Source: an uncultured Clostridium sp. (lineage in GTDB: Bacteria > Bacillota_A > Clostridia > TANB77 > CAG-508). From it: a stretch of DNA of 21,720 bases. The position numbers and the translations under genes were made by a program. Below the pieces are notes generated by a model. The model was given only the letters and a program-made list of their open reading frames with translations. It was not told where the DNA came from and did no database searches. Where the stretch lies: positions 1 through 21,720 of the forward strand of contig CAMLYR010000016.1 of NCBI GenBank assembly GCA_946491915.1. Direction: 5' to 3'. Position 1 is the stretch's first letter; each line of letters begins with the position of its first letter. Below are positions 11,811-20,973 of the stretch, in pieces.

Positions 11811-14414
11811 ATGTTTAATCATGAAAATAAAGAAGAAGAACTTCCTAGAGCTATGAGAAAAATGCAGAAAGAGAAGGAAGAACGAGAAAGATTCATGGAA
11901 GAAGAAAATAGAAAAAAAGCTAAAAATAAATTTAATGAAAACAGGGGAAATGGGAATAGAAAAAGTAAACATAGCAAAAAAAGAAATCATGCAAATGAAG
12001 AAAATGATGTTGACTATAAAAAAGCTATTAGAAAAAAGAAAATTAAAAAAATTATTATTACAGTTGTTATCATCGTTATTATTATTTTAGCAATTATTTT
12101 GGGAATTTCTGCCTATAATTGGAAGCAAATTACGACAGATATGTTTTTAAATGAAAATTCTGTTGTGTTAGATTCTGAGGGCAATGAAATTGCCGAACTT
12201 GGTAGTGAAAGAAAGAAGATAAAGGTTGAAAATGAAGACATGCCTGAAAATTTAAAAGATGCTTATGTTTCTATTGAAGATGAACGATATTATAGGCACC
12301 ATGGTGTGGATATCAAGAGAACAGGTTCAGCAATCATTAATTATGTCATACATTTTGGGAATTCCTCTTTTGGAGGAAGTACGATTACACAACAATTAGT
12401 AAAAAATTTAACAGGAGATAATAGTGGTTCTATTTCTAGAAAAGTAAAAGAATGGTGGAAAGCATATTTATTAGAATGTTATTTTTCAAAAGAAGAAATA
12501 CTTGATATGTATCTTAATGTTATCTATGTTGGACCAAATATATATGGTGTAGGGGCTGGTAGCCAGTATTATTTTAGTAAAGATGTTCAAAACCTATCAC
12601 TTGCTGAATGTGCTTTTTTAGCAGGAATTAACAATTCACCAAATTCATATAATCCATTTGATGATGAAACAGATAATACTGAAAAAATTACAAACAGAAC
12701 AATAACCGTATTAGATAAAATGTTAGAATTAGAATATATTACTGAAGAAGAACATAATACAGCTGTAGCAGAAGTAAATAATGGATTACAATTCAAACAA
12801 GGAACAGTAGAAGCAAGTGATGGAATTTATTCTTATCATACAGATGCTTTAATTAATGAAATCATCCAAGATATAGCAGATAAGAAAAATATAACAGAAG
12901 ATTTTGCTATAAACTATTTATATCTAGGTGGATTAACCATTAACAGTACGCAGAACTCAAGCATTCAAGATGAGACAGAAACAGAATTTAATAAACGTCA
13001 ATACAATATTGCTTCAAGAGAGGGAGGAGATCCAGCACAAGCTGCAATGGTCATTATGGATCACAAAACAGGTCAAGTTGTTGCCTGCGTTGGTGGTTTA
13101 GGAGAAAAAGATACAGCCAGAGGATTAAATCGAGCAACACAAAGTACAAGGCAAACAGGTTCTTCTATCAAGCCATTAGCCGTATTAGCTCCTGGAATTG
13201 ATAAGAAAAAATTTACAGCAGCAACAATCTATGCAGATGAGGAAACAACTTTTGCTGAAAACTACAAACCTGTAAATTATGATGGATATTTAGGAGACAT
13301 AACGGTTAGAAGAGCTGTAGAATCTTCTCAAAACATTCCATTTGTAGAAATGATGGAACAAATAGGGGTTAAAACATCAATATCTTATTTAAAAGACATG
13401 GGAATTACTTCTTTAACAGAAAAAGATGAAAGCTTATCATTAGCTTTAGGTGGATTAGATAAAGGAATTACACCTTTAGAAATGGCAGCAGGATATGCTA
13501 CTATTGCTAATGATGGTGTATATATTGAACCTACTTTCTATACAGAAATAACCAATCAATCAGGAAAAACAATTGTAGAATCCAAACCTGAATCACATAG
13601 AGTATTTTCTGAACAAGTGGCTTATATTTTGAAAGAAATATTAACACAACCTGTTAAAGGAACAAATGGAACAGCTACTTATTGCTCTATATCGGGAATA
13701 GATGTGGCAGCCAAAACAGGAACAACAGATGAAAACTATGATAGATGGTTATGTGGATTTACGCCATATTATACAGCTGCAACATGGTTTGGTTATGACC
13801 AAAATGAAACAATCTACTTTAATAGACAAAACCCAGCAGGAGTTATTTGGGCAAATGTTATGAGAAATATCCATTCTGGATTAGCTAATGCAACATTTGA
13901 GAAACCTAGTTGGATACAAACAGAAACGATCTGTGCAGATTCTGGATGTATTGCAAATAGTGGTTGTACAAATACATATGAAGAATATTTCTTATTGGGA
14001 ACAAAACCAGATAATTGTACAGAACATTCTGGAAGCAGAATTACAACAAATAATAACCAAAATAATCAAAACGAACAAACAAATCAAAATGTATTTAATG
14101 AAGATTTAACATTAGATCCAAGTATAGAAAATGAAATTCCAGAAACAAATACATCAACAAACACAACAAATACAACCACTAATCAAGATAGAACAAATAC
14201 AACAAATAATAATAGAACCAATACAACAAATACAAATAGAAATAATACTACTTCAACAAATACGAGCACAACAAATTCTACTTCAAGTAATACGACAAAT
14301 AGTACTGGAAGTACAAATACATCAAGTAATACGACAACAACAAATTCAAGTACGAATACAAGTACATCTACAACGAATACTTCTGTAGTAGAAAATCGTG
14401 AGAATATTGAGTAA
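11811..14414 (+). CDS. Bifunctional class A penicillin-binding protein (PBP1A type)
   Basis: Peptidoglycan glycosyltransferase/transpeptidase of 867 residues. A charged cytoplasmic leader (1-79) precedes the membrane helix (80-100). The GT51 domain has SIEDERYYRHHGVD (catalytic E156), GGSTITQQLVKNL and LNVIYVGPNIYGVGAGSQYYF. The transpeptidase domain has SSIK (S451, K454), SQN (S506-N508) and KTGTT (635-639). After a cysteine-containing ETICADSGCIANSGC segment comes an unusual tail of about 125 residues, almost all Asn, Thr and Ser. An upstream in-frame ATG exists at 11742, but ATG 11811 is chosen because AAAGGAAAG precedes it and the promoter ends at 11776. It is divergent from the recombinase gene. 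No terminator is obvious after it. Confidence 0.95.
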   Translation: MFNHENKEEELPRAMRKMQKEKEERERFMEEENRKKAKNKFNENRGNGNRKSKHSKKRNHANEENDVDYKKAIRKKKIKKIIITVVIIVIIILAIILGISAYNWKQITTDMFLNENSVVLDSEGNEIAELGSERKKIKVENEDMPENLKDAYVSIEDERYYRHHGVDIKRTGSAIINYVIHFGNSSFGGSTITQQLVKNLTGDNSGSISRKVKEWWKAYLLECYFSKEEILDMYLNVIYVGPNIYGVGAGSQYYFSKDVQNLSLAECAFLAGINNSPNSYNPFDDETDNTEKITNRTITVLDKMLELEYITEEEHNTAVAEVNNGLQFKQGTVEASDGIYSYHTDALINEIIQDIADKKNITEDFAINYLYLGGLTINSTQNSSIQDETETEFNKRQYNIASREGGDPAQAAMVIMDHKTGQVVACVGGLGEKDTARGLNRATQSTRQTGSSIKPLAVLAPGIDKKKFTAATIYADEETTFAENYKPVNYDGYLGDITVRRAVESSQNIPFVEMMEQIGVKTSISYLKDMGITSLTEKDESLSLALGGLDKGITPLEMAAGYATIANDGVYIEPTFYTEITNQSGKTIVESKPESHRVFSEQVAYILKEILTQPVKGTNGTATYCSISGIDVAAKTGTTDENYDRWLCGFTPYYTAATWFGYDQNETIYFNRQNPAGVIWANVMRNIHSGLANATFEKPSWIQTETICADSGCIANSGCTNTYEEYFLLGTKPDNCTEHSGSRITTNNNQNNQNEQTNQNVFNEDLTLDPSIENEIPETNTSTNTTNTTTNQDRTNTTNNNRTNTTNTNRNNTTSTNTSTTNSTSSNTTNSTGSTNTSSNTTTTNSSTNTSTSTTNTSVVENRENIE

Positions 14415-14516
14415 TAATCAGAGGCAAAAGTCTTTATAGCTATAGAAATATTATTAACAATAATGGTAAAATAAGTATATATATTACAAACGATAGAAAA
14501 TGTGGAGAATAGTAAA

Positions 14517-16166
14517 ATGGGATTTTTTAGTAAGTTGCAACATAATTTAAAAGGATTATATAATGGAGATTCTAGGAAAGAAGATAATTCACTAAATCAT
14601 TCTGATGTAAAAGAAATTAAAGATTCACAGCATGAGTCTGAAACAGATCAACCTATTGAATTACCAAATAATGAACTTGCTCCTTTTACAGATGAAGTTT
14701 TGGATACAAATTCAAGAGAAAACATAGAAAAGTTTAAACATAACTTAGAAATTTTGATAAGAAGAGCAAAAGAAAACGGAAAAGTTGACAAATTTATGAT
14801 AATAAGAGAAGACAATGTTTTTCCTGATGATTGGGAATGGAGGGTACTATCTAAAAATACCAATCTGGAAAAAGTATGTACAAGTTTATCTTATGAATTG
14901 CGAAAAGCATATGCATTAGAACAAAAAGGTATTAGCCCATATAACGAAATAATGGGAATACATATTCCTAATAAACCATATGATCACGTAACACAAGATT
15001 TATCAGATATAGATAAAAACTTAGGAGCTATTTTATTGCCTTCTAAATTTCGTTCTACTAAACATTTTACTGTTAATACACCACTTGAAGTGACAGGAAA
15101 TTATAATTTTGTAGAAACCAATCGAGATTTTATAATAATGGATGATATAAATGCATTCTTAGATTCCGGATATGGATATTCTATTTCATATCATGATGCT
15201 TACCTTGACGTTTCACACGAAGGTTTACCAATTTCAACAGGAGCAGTTGTACTTATTAAGGATGAAAATTATGATAGAATTATGAGTGATGAAAAAGTTG
15301 CAAGTCAATTGGCTCAAAGAAGAACGATTCGTGTTAAAGGCGACATAGATGTAGCAATCAATATGATGGTAACGGAAAATGGTGTATTACCTTCTCAAGT
15401 TGGTACAAAATATGCTGATTATGATGATGAAATTCGTACGATTTTAGACAGTAGTATTAGGGAGTTAGCTGAAAAAAATAATCTGTTTTTTGATAAAAGT
15501 CATGGTGGAGAATTAAAACTAAATGGTGGAGGGCATTTTTCTAATGATTATGATGAGAAAAATCAAGATTTTGAACAAGCCCATAGTGAGTTTGCTGACT
15601 TCCTAAGACAAAAATTCCCAGAATATGAAGCCCTTTTTCCATCCAAATCAGTAATTACACAAAAAAATGCTCAAGAAATTGTAAAAAATATAGGAACAGC
15701 TAAATTGTTAGAAGCTATAGATGAATACAACGAATTGGCTAGTAAAAGAGTAGAACAAACATTAGAAGAATACAAACAAGATAGAAAAAATGTTACGCCA
15801 GAAATTCACCAAAAATTTGTGGACACAATTCATTTGATAAATGATTTTTATAAAACACATACAAAGTGTGAGTCTCATGAACAAGAAGAAGCGATTCAGA
15901 AATTTATGCAAAGTGACACTGTCAGTGAACAATTACAAGCAGCAGAATGTGTCTGTGAATTATTAACTGATAAAGATCAGGATAAAAGTGAGACAATTGC
16001 TAATTCTGAAAGTGTTACATATGATGATAAAACAATAACTCCAGTCAAAGCAGCTGAAAATGCTTTAAGGGGAAGTACGACAAGTATGGTTGAAGAAACA
16101 GAGAGAGTAGAAAGATTAGCATTAACTACAGAAATAACAAATGAAGGAGTATCAATAGATGATTAA
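14517..16166 (+). CDS. Unknown cytoplasmic protein with GGGHF motif
   Basis: A 549-residue protein of no family I recognise. There is no signal peptide or membrane helix. Residues 10-60 are acidic and probably disordered. A globular part of about 65-375 contains ILLPSKFRSTKHFTVNTPLE, NRDFIIMDDINAFLD, DAYLDVSHEGLPISTGAVVLI, RRTIRVKGDIDVAINMMV and a His/Gly-rich motif SHGGELKLNGGGHFSND (328-344) that could bind metal or substrate. The C-terminal third is charged, helical and probably coiled coil. ATG 14517 is chosen over GTG 14502 because GGAG lies between the two, nine bases before the ATG. The stop overlaps the next gene by eight bases, so both form one operon and may act together. Confidence 0.7.
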   Translation: MGFFSKLQHNLKGLYNGDSRKEDNSLNHSDVKEIKDSQHESETDQPIELPNNELAPFTDEVLDTNSRENIEKFKHNLEILIRRAKENGKVDKFMIIREDNVFPDDWEWRVLSKNTNLEKVCTSLSYELRKAYALEQKGISPYNEIMGIHIPNKPYDHVTQDLSDIDKNLGAILLPSKFRSTKHFTVNTPLEVTGNYNFVETNRDFIIMDDINAFLDSGYGYSISYHDAYLDVSHEGLPISTGAVVLIKDENYDRIMSDEKVASQLAQRRTIRVKGDIDVAINMMVTENGVLPSQVGTKYADYDDEIRTILDSSIRELAEKNNLFFDKSHGGELKLNGGGHFSNDYDEKNQDFEQAHSEFADFLRQKFPEYEALFPSKSVITQKNAQEIVKNIGTAKLLEAIDEYNELASKRVEQTLEEYKQDRKNVTPEIHQKFVDTIHLINDFYKTHTKCESHEQEEAIQKFMQSDTVSEQLQAAECVCELLTDKDQDKSETIANSESVTYDDKTITPVKAAENALRGSTTSMVEETERVERLALTTEITNEGVSIDD

Positions 16167-16623
16167 TAACACTTATGCAAGAGCATATACGGAAGTATTA
16201 GAAATATTGAAACATTTTCCTGAGGAAGAATATAAAAAAATTCCTGTGGAAAAAATTAATTTTTATAAAGACAATATGGATAAGAATTATAAATTTACCA
16301 TTGACCCAGAAATAGATTTAGCAAATCAAAACATCTCTAAAGAAGCAAATGCGATTATTGTTACTTTATTTAGAGATTATTATGCCACAGAAGAACAAAA
16401 GGTTAAAATAAATGAAATATTAGATTTAAATCAAAAGAAAGAAGAATTAGAAAAAAGAAAAAAATATCATCCTGATGATATTTTTAAGAATAATGAACAA
16501 CTACATAAAAATAGTGAAATTTCAGATACAAGTACACAACTAGTGGAATATAAAGAACCTTTTTTTATAAGATTAAAAAAATTCATTTTTAAAATGTTAC
16601 ATTTAGATACTGAAACAAAATAA
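16159..16623 (+). CDS. Unknown small charged protein, coupled to the upstream gene
   Basis: A 154-residue, mostly helical and charged protein not recognised. Its core reads like a conserved domain: YTEVLEILKHFPEEEYKKIP, DKNYKFTIDPEIDL, ISKEANAIIVTLFRDYYAT and a Lys/Glu helix through KRKKYHPDDIFKN. It ends in a basic, amphipathic segment (FFIRLKKFIFKMLHL) that could touch the membrane. ATG 16159 overlaps the stop of the 549-residue gene by eight bases (ATGATTAA), so translation is probably coupled and the two products may be partners. It is followed within a few bases by a beheaded adhesin gene, so the DNA to its right may have been rearranged. Confidence 0.75.
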   Translation: MINNTYARAYTEVLEILKHFPEEEYKKIPVEKINFYKDNMDKNYKFTIDPEIDLANQNISKEANAIIVTLFRDYYATEEQKVKINEILDLNQKKEELEKRKKYHPDDIFKNNEQLHKNSEISDTSTQLVEYKEPFFIRLKKFIFKMLHLDTETK

Positions 16624-16626
16624 TAG

Positions 16627-18135
16627 GGAAACGATTTTCTTTATTTGATTTGTAATGAAACAAATGTGAATGTCACAGGGGGAACCCAAGCAAGAATTTA
16701 TGGTGGGGGAGACCAAGCAGGCATTAATACAAATACATATGTAAATCTTGCAAATGCAAACATTGAGGACACAATATATGGAGGAGGAAACCAAGGAACG
16801 GTTACACAAAATACATATGTCCATGTAAAAGATTCTACAATAGGAAATAACTTATATGCTGGAGGAAATGGAACATCAGCAGTTGTTTATGGTAATACAA
16901 ATCTTATCATGGAAGGCACAAATGAAGTAACGAAAAATGTATTTGGTGGTGGAGAGGCCAATGCTTCTGGTTCAGAAATCTATGACTTTTCATTTATCAG
17001 TGTTACAAAAGGTATTGACATGCAAATAGATGGAAATCAGCATGCAGAATTTAAAATAACAGGAAGTATATTTGGTTCTGGAAATGCTTCAAGTACAAGT
17101 GGAACAAGTTATATTAATATCAAAAATTATGGTACAGCAGATGATCCTCAAAGCAATATATCTATTCAAAGAGCAGATTGTGTTACTATTAGCAATTCAG
17201 CCATATCTTTATCAGGTGCAACAGATAGAACAAATGAATATTCAGATACATTTTTCTCTTTAAGTAGAGTTGATCAAGTAAAATTAAAAAATAATTCAAC
17301 ATTGTATTTGTGTAATGGGGCTAACTTATTGGAAAAATTAGATAGTGTTGTTGATATTAATGGAAAAGAAGAAGTGGGAAAAGTTACCATTAATCCAGAT
17401 ACAGGAGGAATGACAGAAAAAAATGTAGATAATAGAATATATATGTTAGAAGGTAAAAATCTAAATGTAGCAACAAATGAACAAGCAACTGCCTATGGAC
17501 AAGTACATGGAATGTTTTTCTTTGGATTATTTACCAATAGTATGAGTCCAAGTACAAGTACTGCTTTTTATCATCATTCATTTGAAAATGGAGACGAAAT
17601 AACTAATGAAGGTACATTTTCATCTAACTCTTATGTAATGGCACAACATATGGTCGATCATAATACAACAATAGATGGATTTTATACCAATTATAAAGAT
17701 GATGGAAAAATAAAAGTAGATTATGTCGGTACAACACCAGAAGATGACGTGTATTATATGTGGGTAGTCGGAGATGCCATGAATGTTACAAGATTTGAAG
17801 TTTCTTTAACCGCATCTAAATATGCTACTTTAGGAACATATGAATTATTATTACAAGGATTTTCTGATCCAAACTTAAAAATGTCAGTAAGTGGATTTTC
17901 AGCTGGGTTAGAAGATGGCGTAACATTAGTAGACCCAAATGAAATAAATACCATTGAACCAGATGAGGAAAAGGCAAATACGATATATGGATTATCAATG
18001 AGAACAGGAAATGTTGGTTGGCAAACAAAAGGAACGACAAACTTCTTAACCAAAAATGGTGGTTCATATGCAGGAAGCAATCACTATGATAAAGATAATT
18101 CATCATATACACCAACATTAAACTTATGTTGTTAG
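16627..18135 (+). pseudogene. Surface adhesin, first segment (no 5' end)
   Basis: Open from just after a stop at 16624-16626, without signal peptide, ribosome binding site or ATG; the first possible start is a TTG at 16645. Five imperfect repeats of the IYGGGNQG type (GGGDQAG, GGGNQGT, AGGNGTS, GGGEANA, GSGNASS) spaced about 25-40 residues suggest a parallel beta-helix adhesin. A globular part with YMLEGKNLNVAT and GMFFFGLF and a long beta-rich stretch follow. The frame breaks at 18121-18135; a protein continuing in the next frame reads smoothly on. With the two following segments it would be one secreted surface protein of at least about 890 residues. As it stands it cannot be exported, and I take it as broken. 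Confidence 0.75.
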
Positions 18136-18824
18136 ATATGGTAACCAACACATATTACTATTATATTGTAACAAGTGATGATGTAAGAAATGGTAAATTT
18201 GAATATAAACTATCAGACTTTCTAGCTATGGGAAGTAGTGATGATAGATTTAATGAACAAGAAGCAAGTCAGCAGTATTATCATAAAGAAGAAGATGTCA
18301 TCTATGAAAACTATATCTTCCATGTCAATTTTGCAGAAAGCAATTTAACAGAGGACATACATAATAATTCTCTATTAATGGAATTAAGAGATTCTGAAAG
18401 TGAAACTTTGGTAGGGGTTTTAGGAATTCAAAGAGATAGTATGGTATACAGTGTATATAAAGATAAAGATGCTACCATAGAATTAGATGGTAATTTATCA
18501 CCAGAAACTTTATATTTAGGAAACACATTAAATTTAAATGTGATTACAGAATTTACACAAACCATTGTAGACTCAAAAACCATTTATGATACACAATATT
18601 TTGATCAAAAATTAGGAATTAAAATTAGTATTTATGATATAAATGGAAATCAACTAGGACTAGACAGTTTATTTGGTGTAAATTTTGAATTAGATGGTAA
18701 TTTATACTACCCTAGAGTTGATGGAACAACAAGAATATGTATAGCAGATAAAGTCACAAATGTATTGGCAAAATTAAAAATGAATACAATCGATAATACA
18801 ACATTAGCAACACGGAGACTATAA
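18120..18824 (+). pseudogene. Surface adhesin, second segment (shifted frame)
   Basis: Continues the adhesin in another frame. At the joint TTAAACTTATG reads as ...PTLNLCC-stop in the first frame and KLMLLDMVTNTYYYYIVTSD in the second; restoring one A (TTA AAA CTT ATG) would join them. The segment is beta-rich, with IFHVNFAES, LLMELRDSESETLVG and RICIADKVTNV, typical of immunoglobulin-like or stalk modules of Gram-positive surface proteins. It ends when the frame is lost again near 18808-18814. An ATG at 18126 lacks a ribosome binding site, so separate translation is unlikely. Confidence 0.7.
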
Positions 18825-19314
18825 AATACAAATAGAATCATTTGGTTCACCAGATGGAATATATTATGGATTAACGGCATCTGACAAAATAGAATTAGAT
18901 GTGAGAATTATCAATTCTGCATTTGGTTTAAAAGTCGTTAATCAAGATTCTAATAAAATAATCGACAAAGAAACAGGAGTCAATGAATCTAACAGTACGA
19001 CAGTAGAAAGTGTTGTGGAATATTCATCAAAATTATCAAATCCTAATATTGCAGTATCTTTGTATAGAAGAGATTATGATGAAGAATACGCACAAACCTA
19101 TACATTAGTTGACTTACAAGAATTTGTATCAAACAATTTAACAAAAACTACAAGAGAAAAAGAATATGAAGTATCTACATCACCAACTGAGAAAATAATA
19201 AATCATTTTATTTTTAAACAAAACTTGATGACTGGAACATATAAGCTTGTATATAAATTATATGATGGAGATGTGTATGTGGGAGAAGCATTTGATTACT
19301 TAGTTATAAAATAG
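18814..19314 (+). pseudogene. Surface adhesin, third segment (C-terminus)
   Basis: Back in the frame of the first segment. Reading GCA ACA [C] GGA GAC TAT AAA joins the two parts as LAT-GDYKIQIESFGSPDG if one C is removed, so the second shift compensates the first. The C-terminal module ends in TGTYKLVYKLYDGDVYVG and VIK-stop; there is no LPXTG sorting signal. The stop lies 21 bases before a SipW-like signal peptidase gene, so the adhesin and peptidase formed one operon. GTG 18901 is an internal codon, not a start. Confidence 0.7.
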
Positions 19315-19335
19315 AAAGGGAAATAAAAATAAATT

Positions 19336-19914
19336 ATGAAATATGATGTTGATTCAATCAATAAAAGAAAAAAATATGCAAATACTGTGAAAAAAGTATT
19401 AGCCGTCATTTTGGTTATTCTAATCTATAATATAATATTAATTTTTATTTCTGCTGAAAATGATGGGATTGAATTATTTGGCTATAGAGCATACGTCATT
19501 ACATCAGATAGCATGGAACCAGCTATTAACAATGGTGATGCTATTGTTGTAAAAAATTGTGAAGAAGAAGATTTGCAAACAGGTGATGTAATAACCTTTG
19601 AACAAAATCAAAAGATTATAACACATCGAATTCAAAAAATAGAAGAAGACCAGACAACAAAAGAAAAAACATACATAACAAAAGGTGATAATAACAATAT
19701 AGAAGATAGTGAAAACATTAAATATTCTGCAATCATTGGAAAATGCGTCTTAACAATACCATATTTAGGAAATATCATTTCCGTACTTGAAAACAAATTG
19801 ATTATTTTAATCATCATTCTTATCATTTTAATTTTATGTTTTTTAAAGATACAAAAACAAGAGAAATTAGAAAATAGGAGAGAGAAAAAGAGAATTGAAG
19901 AAGAAAAAAGATAG
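19336..19914 (+). CDS. SipW/Sec11-like signal peptidase I (Ser-His type)
   Basis: A 192-residue membrane protease of family S26B, the type related to archaeal/eukaryotic Sec11 and Bacillus SipW rather than the Ser-Lys enzymes. A membrane helix (about 20-39) is followed by the nucleophile S59 in TSDSMEPAINNGD, general base H97 in ITHRIQKI (His in place of Lys) and TKGDNNNIED. A second helix at 155-171 precedes a charged tail. SipW-type enzymes are usually dedicated to a few surface or biofilm proteins encoded beside them; here the neighbour is the adhesin. AAAGGG lies rather far (about 15 bases) before the ATG, so coupling to the adhesin reading frame may matter. The next gene overlaps it by 20 bases. 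Confidence 0.88.
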   Translation: MKYDVDSINKRKKYANTVKKVLAVILVILIYNIILIFISAENDGIELFGYRAYVITSDSMEPAINNGDAIVVKNCEEEDLQTGDVITFEQNQKIITHRIQKIEEDQTTKEKTYITKGDNNNIEDSENIKYSAIIGKCVLTIPYLGNIISVLENKLIILIIILIILILCFLKIQKQEKLENRREKKRIEEEKR

Positions 19915-20488
19915 AAAAGTTAAAATTAAATTTGAACAAAAACGTAAATTGAAAAAAATCATGATAGCTATCATATCTTTTATCGTAACTATATGTGTGC
20001 TATATAATGTACTATTTCTAATAAATACAACGATATCGCAAAAAGATTATTTTCATGTATTTGGCATCAGTTTTTTTAGTATGCATACAGATTTAATGGA
20101 AAATGAGATAAGCAAAAATGATTTCGTGATTGTAAAAGAAGTGATGGAGAGTGAATTACAAGTAGGAGATATTATCGCATATAAAGTGAATGATCAAGTT
20201 AGAATCAATAAGATTGTAGATAAACAAGATGTGTATACAACCAAATTTAATTTAAACTATTATCCAGATATTGAAAAAATAACATTTAATCAGATTATCG
20301 GAAAAAAAGTGATAAATATACCATTTTTAGGAATGATACTAAATATTCTACAATCAAAAATATTCAGCGTGTTTGTATTACTATTTTTAATTTTTGTTTT
20401 TTGGTATAATAAATATACACATGCCAAAAGGAAAGAACGTGAGAGAAAAAAGAAAAAAAGTGAAAATAATATAAGGGGTAAATTATGA
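19895..20488 (+). CDS. Catalytically dead signal peptidase paralog
   Basis: A 197-residue paralog of the preceding signal peptidase with the same layout: basic N-terminus, membrane helix (22-44), outer domain and C-terminal helix (155-172). It aligns without gaps at the active site: FGYRAYVITSDSMEP against FGISFFSMHTDLMEN, so nucleophile Ser is replaced by Leu (residue 67). THRIQKI aligns to QVRINKI, so the base His is Val, and TKGDNN becomes TKFNLN. IIGK-PYLGNI against IIGK-PFLGMI keeps the scaffold. It is intact, so it probably has a role as partner, chaperone or regulator. The start is TTG 19895, overlapping the active gene by 20 bases; the nearest alternative is ATG 19961, inside the membrane helix. 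Confidence 0.8.
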   Translation: MKKKKDRKVKIKFEQKRKLKKIMIAIISFIVTICVLYNVLFLINTTISQKDYFHVFGISFFSMHTDLMENEISKNDFVIVKEVMESELQVGDIIAYKVNDQVRINKIVDKQDVYTTKFNLNYYPDIEKITFNQIIGKKVINIPFLGMILNILQSKIFSVFVLLFLIFVFWYNKYTHAKRKERERKKKKSENNIRGKL

Positions 20489-20505
20489 ATTTAACTAAGA
20501 TATAG
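20485..20505 (+). other. Vestigial six-codon frame after the signal peptidase paralog
   Basis: ATAAGGGG followed by ATGA overlap (ATG 20485, previous stop 20486-20488) looks like a coupled start, but the frame reads MNLTKI and stops. A further operon gene may once have begun here and been deleted. It may equally be chance. Confidence 0.25.
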
Positions 20506-20513
20506 CATAACCA

Positions 20514-20562
20514 AATAATAACCCCTATACTTTGAATAATTTTTCAAAATATAGGGATTATT
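20514..20562 (+). terminator. Long hairpin ending the peptidase operon
   Basis: CCCTATA (20523-20529) pairs with TATAGGG (20550-20556), extended inward by TTTGAA/TTCAAA and outward by AATAAT/ATTATT across a small bulge. It lies between convergent genes. The T-run is weak, so efficiency is uncertain. Confidence 0.55.
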
Positions 20563-20582
20563 TAGGCACAGATAAATTTATA

Positions 20583-20807
20583 TTATAAATTCTTATACAA
20601 ATTATATATCTGCTGTTTTATATCTGTCGAAATGGAAGAATAGATAAATTTATCTGCTGATGTACACGGATGAATATCCTCTGTTTCGTTAATTCTAAAA
20701 AGAATTGTCAAAAAAGAGCCATCATCAAATGGTATTATAGCCCGATAAATTTCTCCATCAATCAGATGTACTTTTGTGTTACTTAATGGTGTTTTGGAGT
20801 TTTTCAT
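20583..20807 (-). CDS. Small protein of unknown function
   Basis: A 74-residue soluble protein, not recognised. It begins MKNSKTPLSNTKVHLIDGEI and has YRAIIPFDDGSFLTILFRIN in the middle, an alternating pattern that suggests a small beta sheet, then a C-terminal helix (DIKQQIYNLYKNL). The open frame extends nine codons further, but ATG at 20807 is chosen because GAAAGGATGG lies eight bases before it. It is divergent from the antitoxin remnant and convergent with the peptidase operon. Length and position would suit a regulator or mobile-element protein, but nothing proves this. Confidence 0.55.
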   Translation of the reverse strand: MKNSKTPLSNTKVHLIDGEIYRAIIPFDDGSFLTILFRINETEDIHPCTSADKFIYSSISTDIKQQIYNLYKNL

Positions 20808-20908
20808 AGAACTAACCATCCTTTCTCTAAACATTAAAATAGTATTACGTTAATAATTGTAACATACATCATATATTTTTTCAATAATTTATAAACAAGC
20901 TAAAAATT

Positions 20909-20933
20909 TATACATGTTTTTGAAATATGTATA
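20909..20933. promoter_or_regulatory. TATACAT/ATGTATA inverted repeat in divergent intergenic DNA
   Basis: TATACAT (20909-20915) and ATGTATA (20927-20933). The same 7-mer recurs at 20950-20956 and similar sequence occurs inside the larger operator at 20976-21019, so a regulator may recognise several boxes. AT-rich composition makes chance possible. Confidence 0.35.
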
Positions 20934-20973
20934 ATTTTTTTGATTTTTTATACATATTTATCGAATAGCATTC

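Noticed and set aside
14131..14388. Gln/Ile-rich open frame inside the PBP tail
   Set aside because: Produced by reading the ACA/AAT repeats in another frame; no start signal.
14600..15600. ADP-ribosyltransferase-like toxin, suggested by FRSTKHF and later acidic motifs
   Set aside because: The R / STS / ExE order and spacing of that family could not be traced; the resemblance is too weak to claim.
18118..18135. Programmed -1 frameshift in the adhesin
   Set aside because: ATTAAAC is not a proper X-XXY-YYZ slippery site, no hairpin follows at the right distance, and a second opposite shift is needed downstream; single-base indels explain it more simply.
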